34,902 nt of DNA from NCBI GenBank assembly GCA_020049805.1, contig JAGVLN010000031.1, forward strand, positions 1-34,902, read 5' to 3'. A program made the translations under genes and the position numbers. Source of the stretch: Rickettsiales bacterium. GTDB taxonomy: Bacteria; Pseudomonadota; Alphaproteobacteria; Rickettsiales; JABSSG01. Below, one piece after another: positions 26,702 to 34,404 of the stretch. The notes under the pieces were generated by a model that saw only the letters and a list, made by a program, of their open reading frames with translations, ran no database searches and was not told the DNA's origin. How positions within the stretch are numbered: position 1 is the first letter of the stretch; every line of letters starts with the position of its first letter.

Positions 26702-28174
26702 ATGTTAAGTGACTTCCTTTTATCTAAAATAAAAAATAAGAACTTATTGACAGATAGAGCTTACATTGATGGCCAGTGGTGTAAAGCAGATTCAGGAGCA
26801 GAAATAGCAGTAATTAATCCGGCAAATGGAGAAACTATTGCTACTATTCCAGATATGGGAACAAATGAGACTAAAAAAGCTATTGATTCAGCTAATAAAG
26901 CTTTTGCAACTTGGCGCTACACTTTACCCAAAGAAAAAGCAGCTATATTACGTAGATGGTATGATCTAGTAATAGCTAATCAGGATGATTTAGTGACGAT
27001 AATTGTTGCTGAAAATGGTAAGCCATTAAAAGATGGATTAGGTGAACTCAAGTATGCATCTACCTTTATTGAATGGTTTGCAGAAGAAGCAAAAAGAGTA
27101 GGTGGTGATATTTATCCTATGGATAGGCCACATCACCGATATTTAGGAGTTAAAGAGCCTTATGGAGTGGTAGCTGCTATTACGCCATGGAATTTTCCTT
27201 ATGCAATGATTACTCGTAAGGCAGCTCCAGCTATTGCTGCTGGTTGTACTGTAGTCTTGAAACCATCAGAAGAAACTCCTCTTTGTGCTCTAGCCTTAAC
27301 AAAACTAGCAGAAGAAGCGGGGATGCCGAAAGGTGTGCTTAATATTCTTACCGGGTATCCGCAAGCAATTGGTAATGAGATGACCTCAAGTCATATAGTA
27401 AAAAAACTCAGCTTTACCGGCTCAACTCATGTTGGCAAGTTACTTTATAAAAATTGTGCAGATACTATTAAAAAATTGGCCTTAGAGTTAGGTGGTAATG
27501 CACCATTTATAGTGTTTGATGATGCTAATTTAGATTTAGCTGCAGAAGGATTAATTGCACTAAAAACTCGTAATACTGGTCAGGCATGTACCAATGCTAA
27601 CCGAGTTTATGTTCATAAAAGGATTTTCAAGGAACTTACTGATAAAATAGTAGCTAAGTATAGTAAATTAAAAGTTGGAGATGGTTTTGATCCAAGCTCA
27701 GATCAAGGTCCATTAATTAATCAAAAAGGTGTGGAGAAGGTTAAAAACCTTGTAGATGATGCTGTAAAAAATGGTGCTAAAATTTTATATCAATCATCTA
27801 TTCCTAAAGGCGCTGGATCATTTTATCCATTAACAGTAATTTCTGTACCTGATACGAAATTAGATATTTGCCGTGAAGAAATTTTTGGTCCAGTGATTGC
27901 TTTGTATGAATTTGCCAGTGATGAAGAAGTGATTGCTTCTGCTAATAATACTGATTATGGATTAGCTAGCTATTTTTATACCAGTAATAAAAGTCGCGTA
28001 TGGAATATTGCTGATCAATTGCAATTTGGAATGGTTGGTATTAATGAATCTAGCCTTTCTAATGAATTTATACCTTTTGGGGGGGTTAAGCAGTCTGGCT
28101 TCGGTATTGAGGGTTCGAAATACGGTATCGAGGAGTTCTTAAAACTCAAATATTATTGTATGGGTGATATCTAA
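26702..28174 (+). CDS. gabD: NAD(P)-dependent succinate-semialdehyde dehydrogenase (GabD-like)
   Basis: A 490-residue aldehyde dehydrogenase. The general base E262 (LALELGGNAPF) and the catalytic C296 (NTGQACTNANRVYV) are 34 residues apart as in GabD. ITPWNFPYAMITRKAAPAIAAGCT and SFTGSTHVGK bind the cofactor. GQACTNANR, with the second residue region typical of succinate-semialdehyde dehydrogenases, favours GabD over other ALDHs, but substrate is inferred. It would feed 4-carbon skeletons into the TCA cycle as succinate. TAGGAG lies seven bases before the ATG. The prmC start follows the stop directly. Confidence 0.88.
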   Translation: MLSDFLLSKIKNKNLLTDRAYIDGQWCKADSGAEIAVINPANGETIATIPDMGTNETKKAIDSANKAFATWRYTLPKEKAAILRRWYDLVIANQDDLVTIIVAENGKPLKDGLGELKYASTFIEWFAEEAKRVGGDIYPMDRPHHRYLGVKEPYGVVAAITPWNFPYAMITRKAAPAIAAGCTVVLKPSEETPLCALALTKLAEEAGMPKGVLNILTGYPQAIGNEMTSSHIVKKLSFTGSTHVGKLLYKNCADTIKKLALELGGNAPFIVFDDANLDLAAEGLIALKTRNTGQACTNANRVYVHKRIFKELTDKIVAKYSKLKVGDGFDPSSDQGPLINQKGVEKVKNLVDDAVKNGAKILYQSSIPKGAGSFYPLTVISVPDTKLDICREEIFGPVIALYEFASDEEVIASANNTDYGLASYFYTSNKSRVWNIADQLQFGMVGINESSLSNEFIPFGGVKQSGFGIEGSKYGIEEFLKLKYYCMGDI

Positions 28175-29020
28175 TTGTCTGCCATTAAAGATATTTTGCA
28201 ATGTGGTATCCAAGAACTTTTAGCTTGTGGCATTGACACTGCTGTACTAGAGGCAAGAATTTTACTTGAGTTTGTTACAAAATTTTCCACAGAAAAATTA
28301 TTGGTGAATAACCAACAACAATTGTCTTTAGAGCAAATCGATCATTATCAACAGCTAATTGCACGGAGAAAAAAACTAGAACCAATTGCTTATATTATAG
28401 GGCAAAAAGAATTTTACAGTTTGAATTTTATTGTGAATAAAAATGTGCTTATTCCTCGTCCTGATAGTGAAGTTTTAGTAAATACTGCTCTTAAATATGT
28501 TAAGGAGTATAAGTTTGAAAATATTTTAGAACTTGGTGTAGGTTCAGGCTGTTTATTGCTTAGTATTTTATATAATTTACCGTCAACTACACGTGCTACT
28601 GCTGTAGATATTTCTTCAGAAGCTATGGCCATAACTAGGCAAAATTATCAACAATTAGGTTTAAAAAATCAGGTTAATTTTCTAGTACAAAATTGGGGTG
28701 AAGGCTTAAATGAACATTATGATTTGGTGATTTCTAACCCGCCTTATATTGCTAAAGGCGAAATTAGTGATTTGCAATTAGATGTCCAAAATTATGAACC
28801 TAAATTAGCTCTTGATGGTGGTAATGATGGTTTAGATTGTTATCGCGCAATTACTCAGCAATTACCAAAATTATTATCTATAAATGGCATAGCATTATTT
28901 GAGATTGGTATCAACCAAGCAGAACCGATAAAGGCAATTGTCGAAAGCTATGATTTTCAAGTAATTGAAGAGGTACGAGATTTAGCAAATATAATTAGAT
29001 GCTTAGTTATTAAAAAATAA
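28175..29020 (+). CDS. prmC: Peptide chain release factor N5-glutamine methyltransferase PrmC (HemK)
   Basis: A 281-residue SAM-dependent enzyme that methylates the GGQ glutamine of release factors RF1/RF2. The N-terminal helical domain ends with YIIGQKEFYSLNFIVN; the SAM motif is ILELGVGSGCLLLSIL; the substrate-binding motif is NPPY (residues 188-191), followed by YEPKLALDGGNDGLDCYR. The start is a TTG directly abutting the dehydrogenase stop (TAATTG); no in-frame ATG exists until far into the protein, and the N-terminal helix fits the family from this point. It closes the dusB operon. Confidence 0.95.
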   Translation: MSAIKDILQCGIQELLACGIDTAVLEARILLEFVTKFSTEKLLVNNQQQLSLEQIDHYQQLIARRKKLEPIAYIIGQKEFYSLNFIVNKNVLIPRPDSEVLVNTALKYVKEYKFENILELGVGSGCLLLSILYNLPSTTRATAVDISSEAMAITRQNYQQLGLKNQVNFLVQNWGEGLNEHYDLVISNPPYIAKGEISDLQLDVQNYEPKLALDGGNDGLDCYRAITQQLPKLLSINGIALFEIGINQAEPIKAIVESYDFQVIEEVRDLANIIRCLVIKK

Positions 29021-29021
29021 G

Positions 29022-29050
29022 TTGATATCATAAAACTGATAGTATAAATT
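29022..29050 (+). promoter_or_regulatory. Possible promoter of tRNA-Ser
   Basis: TTGATA (29022-29027) with either TAAATT (17-base spacer) or TATAAA (15-base spacer) ends about 15 bases before the tRNA. Weak evidence by eye. Confidence 0.3.
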
Positions 29051-29065
29051 GGCAGCTATGACTTT

Positions 29066-29158
29066 GGAGGGATGGCCGAGTGGTCGAAGGCAGCGGTTTG
29101 CTAAACCGTAGTACGGAGTAAATTCGTACCGAGGGTTCAAATCCCTCTCCCTCCGCCA
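29066..29158 (+). tRNA. tRNA-Ser (GCT)
   Basis: A 93-base tRNA with encoded CCA. The acceptor stem GGAGGGA/TCCCTCC is perfect, the anticodon loop TTGCTAA gives anticodon GCT, and a long variable arm (TACGGAGTAAATTCGTA) marks a class II tRNA-Ser. The T-arm has GGTTCAAATCC. An integrase module begins 174 bases downstream, so the 3' end of this gene is the likely attachment site of the island. Confidence 0.97.
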
Positions 29159-29331
29159 GTTACATGTTTTGCCAAGTTATATTATCTTCGATTATTATTT
29201 ATTATTATATATTGAAATATACAGCTAGCTTAGGTTTTAAATATATACCTGATTTATTTGCGGTATTATTACATGCATTGACAGCTAAAAAATTTGGGGA
29301 TACAATTGGGGAAATAAATTGCGGATAAAGC

Positions 29332-29781
29332 ATGATGTTTCCCCAAAAACTATTAAGTGATTCAGATATAGAATATTTAAAGCCTATGTCTTCTTCTTAT
29401 AAGCGTTCAGTAGGAAAATCTTTGTTTATATTAGTTGAACCCAATGGTGGTAAATATTGGCGATTTAAATATCACTACAATGGAAAGTCTAAAACATTAG
29501 CTATAGGGGTTTTTCCACATGTAACTCTTTCTACAGCTATAAAATTAAGAGATGAAGCAAAAGAACTATTAGAACAAGGTATTGACCCAAGTTTGATTAA
29601 ACGAGAAGCAAAACGTATTAAAACAGAGATGAGCAAAACACCAGTTTTCCGCATGAATATCTCAAGAGATGGAGAATTGACTATTCAAAATAAAATAACA
29701 GCAATTAAATTAACTAAATTACAAACCGAAGCCCTTAAGTCCTTTTTAAATGCTAATCAAGAAACATATGGAAATAACTAA
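29332..29781 (+). CDS. Stand-alone integrase arm-binding (DUF4102) domain protein
   Basis: A 149-residue protein. Residues about 20-95 match the integrase arm-type DNA-binding domain: LFILVEPNGGKYWRFKY, the TLAIGVFPHVTL strand and LLEQGIDPSLIKREAK. The same positions in the following integrase read LYLEVNPNGSKYWRLKY, LALGVYPEVSL and NIDPSQAKKEAK, so the two are clear relatives. There is no catalytic domain; instead about 45 residues follow (FRMNISRDGELTIQNKIT and on) that I do not recognise. The stop and the integrase start share one base (TAATG), so translation is coupled. It could occupy arm sites and control integration or excision. It is not a broken integrase, because the next gene has its own complete N-terminus. 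Confidence 0.72.
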   Translation: MMFPQKLLSDSDIEYLKPMSSSYKRSVGKSLFILVEPNGGKYWRFKYHYNGKSKTLAIGVFPHVTLSTAIKLRDEAKELLEQGIDPSLIKREAKRIKTEMSKTPVFRMNISRDGELTIQNKITAIKLTKLQTEALKSFLNANQETYGNN

Positions 29782-30965
29782 TGCTAACTGATATAGCCAC
29801 AAGAAATGCAAAAATACAACCTAAGTTATATAGACTTTTTGATGGACAAGGTTTATATCTGGAAGTTAATCCCAATGGTAGTAAATACTGGCGTTTAAAA
29901 TATCGTTTTGCTGGCAAAGAAAAGCGCTTAGCTTTAGGCGTGTATCCAGAAGTTTCACTAATTGAAGCTAGGGCAAAACGCGATCAAGCTCGTAAATTAA
30001 TTTCTAACAATATAGATCCATCACAAGCAAAAAAAGAGGCAAAGCTTAAAAAAGCAATTAATGCCGAAAATTCTTTTGAAAATGTAGCTCGCGAATGGCA
30101 CAGTAATAAACTTGCAGGTTGGACACCACGTCATGCTGATTATGTAATAAGAAGATTACAAGCAGACATATTCCCTACTCTTGGGTTTAAACCAGTTGAT
30201 GAAATTACTGCACCAGAATTATTATCCGTTTTACGAGTAATTGAAGCACGAGGTGCCATTGATATTGCTCATCGCGCTCATCAAACCTGTGGTCAGATAT
30301 TTAGATATGCAATTGCTACAGGCAGAGCTAAGCATGATATTTCAGCTGATCTACGCGGCGCATTAAAAACTTGTAAGAAAGAAAATTACGCAAGACTAGA
30401 AGCTAATGAATTACCAGAATTTTTACAAAAGCTTGAAGAGTACGAAGGTGAATTACAAACAAAAATTGGTTTGAAATTATTGTTATTAACATTTGTTAGG
30501 ACTAAAGAATTGCGTGGTGCAAGATGGGAAGAACTAGATTTTGATAAAAAGGAATGGCGTATTCCAGCTGAACGTATGAAAATGCGTGACAAACATATTG
30601 TCCCCTTATCTGAACAAGCGATAGATTTATTCAAGCAGCTATATGATTTAAATGGCCATAGAGAGCATGTTTTACCAAATCGTAATCGACCAGTAACCTT
30701 TATCAGCGAAAATACTTTAATTTATGCAATTTATCGTATGGGGTATCATTCAAGAGCTACTGCACATGGGTTTAGAGCGACTGCTTCAACTATATTGAAT
30801 GAACACGGTTTTCGGGCTGATGTAATTGAGCGTCAACTTGCTCATGCAGAGAGAAATAATGTGAGGGCAAGTTACAATCACGCTCAATATTTACCTAAAA
30901 GGAAAGAAATGATGCAATGGTGGGCTAACTACCTAGACTCTGCAAGGAGCAATCAAAATGGATAA
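29781..30965 (+). CDS. int: P4-type tyrosine recombinase / integrase
   Basis: A complete 394-residue tyrosine recombinase. The N-terminal arm-binding domain (DUF4102) covers about residues 1-95, a core-binding SAM-like domain about 105-200, and the catalytic domain about 210-385. Catalytic residues are R240 (FVRTKELRGARW), a Lys in the RMKMRDKHIVPL hairpin, H329 and R332 (AHGFRATAST), H355 (LAHAERN) and the nucleophile Y365 (RASYNHAQYL). Integrases of this type use tRNA 3' ends, and tRNA-Ser lies 622 bases upstream. It overlaps the alpA-like gene by 8 bases, so integrase and directionality factor are expressed together. Confidence 0.93.
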   Translation: MLTDIATRNAKIQPKLYRLFDGQGLYLEVNPNGSKYWRLKYRFAGKEKRLALGVYPEVSLIEARAKRDQARKLISNNIDPSQAKKEAKLKKAINAENSFENVAREWHSNKLAGWTPRHADYVIRRLQADIFPTLGFKPVDEITAPELLSVLRVIEARGAIDIAHRAHQTCGQIFRYAIATGRAKHDISADLRGALKTCKKENYARLEANELPEFLQKLEEYEGELQTKIGLKLLLLTFVRTKELRGARWEELDFDKKEWRIPAERMKMRDKHIVPLSEQAIDLFKQLYDLNGHREHVLPNRNRPVTFISENTLIYAIYRMGYHSRATAHGFRATASTILNEHGFRADVIERQLAHAERNNVRASYNHAQYLPKRKEMMQWWANYLDSARSNQNG

Positions 30966-31155
30966 TAAATTACTACCAGAAACTGGCTTTGTTCGTCTAC
31001 CAACCATATTGAAAATAATCCCTGTCAGCAGATCCACTTGGTGGAAAGGTGTGAAAGATGGCAAGTTTCCAAAATCAATAAAAATTGGTGAAAGAATTAC
31101 TGCTTGGCGGGTAGAGGATATTAGAAAGTTTATTAAGAATAAAACCTATCAGTAA
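30958..31155 (+). CDS. AlpA family regulator / excisionase-like protein
   Basis: A 65-residue winged-HTH-type protein of the AlpA/MerR-like excisionase family. The pattern FVRLPTILKIIPVSRSTWW, then KDGKFPKSIKIGERITAWRV is the AlpA signature (V...S..T.w..i..G.FP....l......W). AlpA of the prophage CP4-57 activates excision by raising intA transcription; the close linkage with the integrase suggests a comparable role. AAGGAG lies about 10 bases before the ATG, inside the integrase gene. Confidence 0.88.
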   Translation: MDNKLLPETGFVRLPTILKIIPVSRSTWWKGVKDGKFPKSIKIGERITAWRVEDIRKFIKNKTYQ

Positions 31156-31273
31156 CAAACTCAAAATAGAAATTTAGAAGAGAACTTGATTGTAAAGATA
31201 ACGTATCTTGCTAAGGAATTTGATGCTGCGTTGCAAATATAAGTGAGAACTCAAACTGAAACTTTCGTAATTA

Positions 31274-32728
31274 TTAAAAGTTATCCACAAAGCTCGGATT
31301 TTGTATTTCATACAGATTCAAACACCATCCTGTATAATCATCAGTAGTCACGCAGGTTTGCCATATCCCCTGATTAATCATTGATGTATTATACTTAGAA
31401 TTATCGCTATATCCTATAACTATAGCATTATTGTTTTCTGTAATATTAATATAATCATTTTTATTACTACCTATTACTACATATTCACCAGGTCCATAAG
31501 GCAACGCCATACCACTATATTGACTAACTTCAGGGCTTAATTGTCCGCTATAAATAAGATTATACGCTGTAGAAAATATATCTACAAAAGTTTGATTGAT
31601 TTTATTAAGTAATGCTATTATTTCAAGCGCTTGCACAGGACAGTTCGAGGGATTTTGATAGCATAATGCAATTCCATTACTACCCTGCAGAAGATTAATA
31701 TTTCCTTCAACATTAGCTAATGTTGCTTGAAATTGATACAATGTTGTATTTGACATATATTTTCCAACAGTATTTTGAACAGTATTTAATGCTGATAGCA
31801 ATTCAGTATTATTAGCAAGAATTTCAGAAAGTTCTGTTCTTGCTGCTGAAACAACTGGAGTAACTAGGGATTGTGTAGCATTAAGACCAAGGTCAGTATA
31901 TGGTTGATAAGAATAACCTATAATTGCAGCATTTCCATTATTACCTTCACTTCCACAGAATAGATTAGTAGCAAAATTATTTACAGAATAATTAACAATA
32001 CTATTAATCACAGACTGACAAGGATCAAGGTTAGCTGGAGTACAAGACGAAACATAATAATTGCCGTTGAATTCACCAAATATTTCGGGTAAAGCATTAG
32101 CATCACCGCCATTTTGATAACCAAGTATCAAAATTTCACCAACCCCTGCCATAATATTTAAATTAGCTGTAATACTGCTAAATGACTCAGAAAGCCCTAA
32201 AAATCCTTGTGAACTTGAACTGGCATAAAAACTTGCAGCATCATCTGCATTAAAAAATGCCATTTGTATAGCAACAGCTAAAGAAGCGCCTTGTGATACT
32301 TGAGAAACAAACTGATCACCACAAGATATGCGAAATTGTTCTGGACCAGCTTCATAAGCCCCCTGACCAAAAGCAGATAAAACTCCGATACCGTAACCTG
32401 ACGGTACAAAAGTTTGAGTAGGACAATTAATAGACTGGGTAAAAAGCAAACTTTGCATTAATTGGCTATTTTGTAACGCATTTGAAAACTGTATACCTGC
32501 TTCACTTGAAAACAATGACAAAAATTCTATGCCCTCACTTATAGCAAGAGTAAAACCTTGTTCTGCTACAATATTCTGTATCCCAAGATTGTAACCAAAA
32601 GTCAATGTTCCTTGTGAACCAGCAGTATAAATAGTATTTGTAGAATTTATATTTACACAAGGTGTAATACTTGCAAGTAATGTATCAGTATTATACCCGC
32701 TACCTAGAACTTGAACTGTAGTTGCCAT
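31274..32728 (-). CDS. Unknown island protein A, MACPF-like signature, tandem paralog
   Basis: A 484-residue protein without a signal peptide or a clear transmembrane segment, rich in Asn, Gln, Ser and Thr. Residues 136-148 read CGDQFVSQVSQGA, resembling the MACPF/perforin signature (Y-G-T-H-Y-x6-G-G); about 60 residues later comes ILGYQNGGDANAL. A helical stretch lies on either side, as the two transmembrane-hairpin clusters do in MACPF proteins. C356 and C363 form a C-Y-Q-x4-C pair shared with the two upstream genes. The C-terminal 100 residues differ from its relative at 32737 and contain WQTC and GWCLNLYE. AGGAG lies five bases before the ATG and overlaps the previous gene's TAG stop. Family, activity and export route are unknown; the pore-forming idea is inference. 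Confidence 0.72.
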   Translation of the reverse strand: MATTVQVLGSGYNTDTLLASITPCVNINSTNTIYTAGSQGTLTFGYNLGIQNIVAEQGFTLAISEGIEFLSLFSSEAGIQFSNALQNSQLMQSLLFTQSINCPTQTFVPSGYGIGVLSAFGQGAYEAGPEQFRISCGDQFVSQVSQGASLAVAIQMAFFNADDAASFYASSSSQGFLGLSESFSSITANLNIMAGVGEILILGYQNGGDANALPEIFGEFNGNYYVSSCTPANLDPCQSVINSIVNYSVNNFATNLFCGSEGNNGNAAIIGYSYQPYTDLGLNATQSLVTPVVSAARTELSEILANNTELLSALNTVQNTVGKYMSNTTLYQFQATLANVEGNINLLQGSNGIALCYQNPSNCPVQALEIIALLNKINQTFVDIFSTAYNLIYSGQLSPEVSQYSGMALPYGPGEYVVIGSNKNDYINITENNNAIVIGYSDNSKYNTSMINQGIWQTCVTTDDYTGWCLNLYEIQNPSFVDNF

Positions 32729-32736
32729 ATAATCTC

Positions 32737-34395
32737 CTAAAATTCTATTACTGTTTGCGGTGTTAATGATACTCCTATAGTGTCGACAGATTCATATAGT
32801 GTGCCATTTAGCAAATATAAGCCTCCAGAAAATTGTCCTTCAAATTGGACACTATTATTATTTAAAACTATATCTTGATTATTTGCTGCCAAATTAAGAG
32901 CAATTTTACTATTTGGTACTGGAGTAAAATTATTCATCCATAATTGCACAAAATTTGTTGGTGAACTAAGGATAATGGTGCTGCTATTAACTTGAGTAAT
33001 ATTAAAACTACTTACTACTGCATTAAAATTACTGCCTATTGAGCTGCTATACGAATTAAGTGGGATATAAATACCGTTACCTAAATTAGCTAAAGTAAAA
33101 ACTATTGCAGGGACAGTGTAATCAGGAATAGATAATTTTATGGTCATTACAAAACCATTTTCAAATGAGTTTACTATCTGATCAATTTTTGCGGTATTGA
33201 TTTGTAATATTTGACTATTAATATTATTTAATCGCGTCTGACAATTTGGTGGATCTTGTAAACAACCATATATTCCATAAATCGGATCAGTCATGATATT
33301 AATATTAGCAGTTATATTATTTAAACTTGCAATCAAAAAAGCGTTGTATGATGATAATGTTGCTAAAGTAGAATTAAATACTTGAGGTTGAAGCACGGCC
33401 TGCAAAGTTCCCTGATATCCTTGCCAAGATTCATATTCTAATAAAACTAAAAATAGTTCACTTTTGATGGTACTATTTATTGGCGATGACTCAACATTAA
33501 GACCTAAAAGTGTATAATTCATTGGTAAAAAACTGTAAGCAAAAGGATTACCTGTAGGTTGCCCTTGAGAATTAATAGAAATTTGTGACTGAAATTCAGT
33601 TTGGGAAAAATTTAAAATTTGCTGTACTGCATCTTGACACTGAGCTCCAGCAGTAAAAGTACATGAAGTAATTGTATAGTTACCATTTTGATCAAGCGCT
33701 TGTCCAAGTAAGGCAGGATTACCTCCTATTTGATATGCCATAATTATCAAATTACCTTGTAAATTTTTCTCTGAAGCTACGCTGGTAATAGTTCCTATCG
33801 CATCAACAAAACCTATAAGTGAATAAGCACTCATGCCTTCACTGAAGCTTTGAAGATCACTTTGTGAATTAAATTCAGCTTTAAAGGCAACAAAAAGCGC
33901 AGCGCCTAAACTTTCCTGCAGATAAAAACTATCTCCACATGATTGTAGGAAATTACCAGTAAGATACGCACCTTTACCAAATTCGTTTAAAGCTTCAATA
34001 CCATAACCTGCATCCTCAAAATTATAAATAGCTGTAGGAAGAGTAGCTGCAGCAGTATAATAAAACGATTGAGAATAGCTATCATTTACAACTGTATTAA
34101 CATATTGAACAAATCCACCAAATCCAAGTATTAATAAGTCCAGAAAAGCTCCATTATATTGTATACCAGTTGAAACAAATTGGTTAAATGTTAGTGAATT
34201 ATTAAAACCTAGAAAATCAACTGAGCCACTTTGATAGCTTATAGTAGCATTTTGCAGGCACTGAAATTTAGCAAATCCTGTGGTGCTATCAACTCCTCCA
34301 CCAAGAATTGGCACAAGTGGTGACCCTATTAAGGTTGTCGGAGGTTGTACTATATCAATACTTGAAATTCTTCTGCTATTCATCAATCTAGTCAC
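32737..34395 (-). CDS. Unknown island protein B, MACPF-like signature, tandem paralog
   Basis: A 552-residue paralog of the gene that follows it. Shared features in order: AGYGIEALNEFGKGAYLTG ahead of CGDSFYLQESLGA (residues 153-165), then LIIMAYQIGGNPALL, TITSCTF and CQDAVQQIL, a LLGLN segment, and the C-L-Q-x4-C pair at C378 and C385. The C-terminal 160 residues are a different, beta-rich, Asn-rich domain (TIILSSPTNFVQLWM, GQFSGGLYLLNGTLY). No signal peptide. The start is taken as GTG at 34395, five bases after AGGAGG; an ATG at 34383 is 17 bases from that site and less likely. The gap to the next gene is 8 bases. Confidence 0.72.
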   Translation of the reverse strand: MTRLMNSRRISSIDIVQPPTTLIGSPLVPILGGGVDSTTGFAKFQCLQNATISYQSGSVDFLGFNNSLTFNQFVSTGIQYNGAFLDLLILGFGGFVQYVNTVVNDSYSQSFYYTAAATLPTAIYNFEDAGYGIEALNEFGKGAYLTGNFLQSCGDSFYLQESLGAALFVAFKAEFNSQSDLQSFSEGMSAYSLIGFVDAIGTITSVASEKNLQGNLIIMAYQIGGNPALLGQALDQNGNYTITSCTFTAGAQCQDAVQQILNFSQTEFQSQISINSQGQPTGNPFAYSFLPMNYTLLGLNVESSPINSTIKSELFLVLLEYESWQGYQGTLQAVLQPQVFNSTLATLSSYNAFLIASLNNITANINIMTDPIYGIYGCLQDPPNCQTRLNNINSQILQINTAKIDQIVNSFENGFVMTIKLSIPDYTVPAIVFTLANLGNGIYIPLNSYSSSIGSNFNAVVSSFNITQVNSSTIILSSPTNFVQLWMNNFTPVPNSKIALNLAANNQDIVLNNNSVQFEGQFSGGLYLLNGTLYESVDTIGVSLTPQTVIEF

Positions 34396-34404
34396 TTCTG
34401 CCTC

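Noticed and set aside
29159-29331. A direct repeat of the tRNA-Ser 3' end as an attachment repeat
   Set aside because: I found no second copy of the tRNA end in this gap or elsewhere in the window; the partner site must lie outside.
29332-30965. A single integrase gene broken by a frameshift
   Set aside because: The second frame has its own complete arm-binding domain and full catalytic set; the first is a relative with a different tail, so they are two genes.
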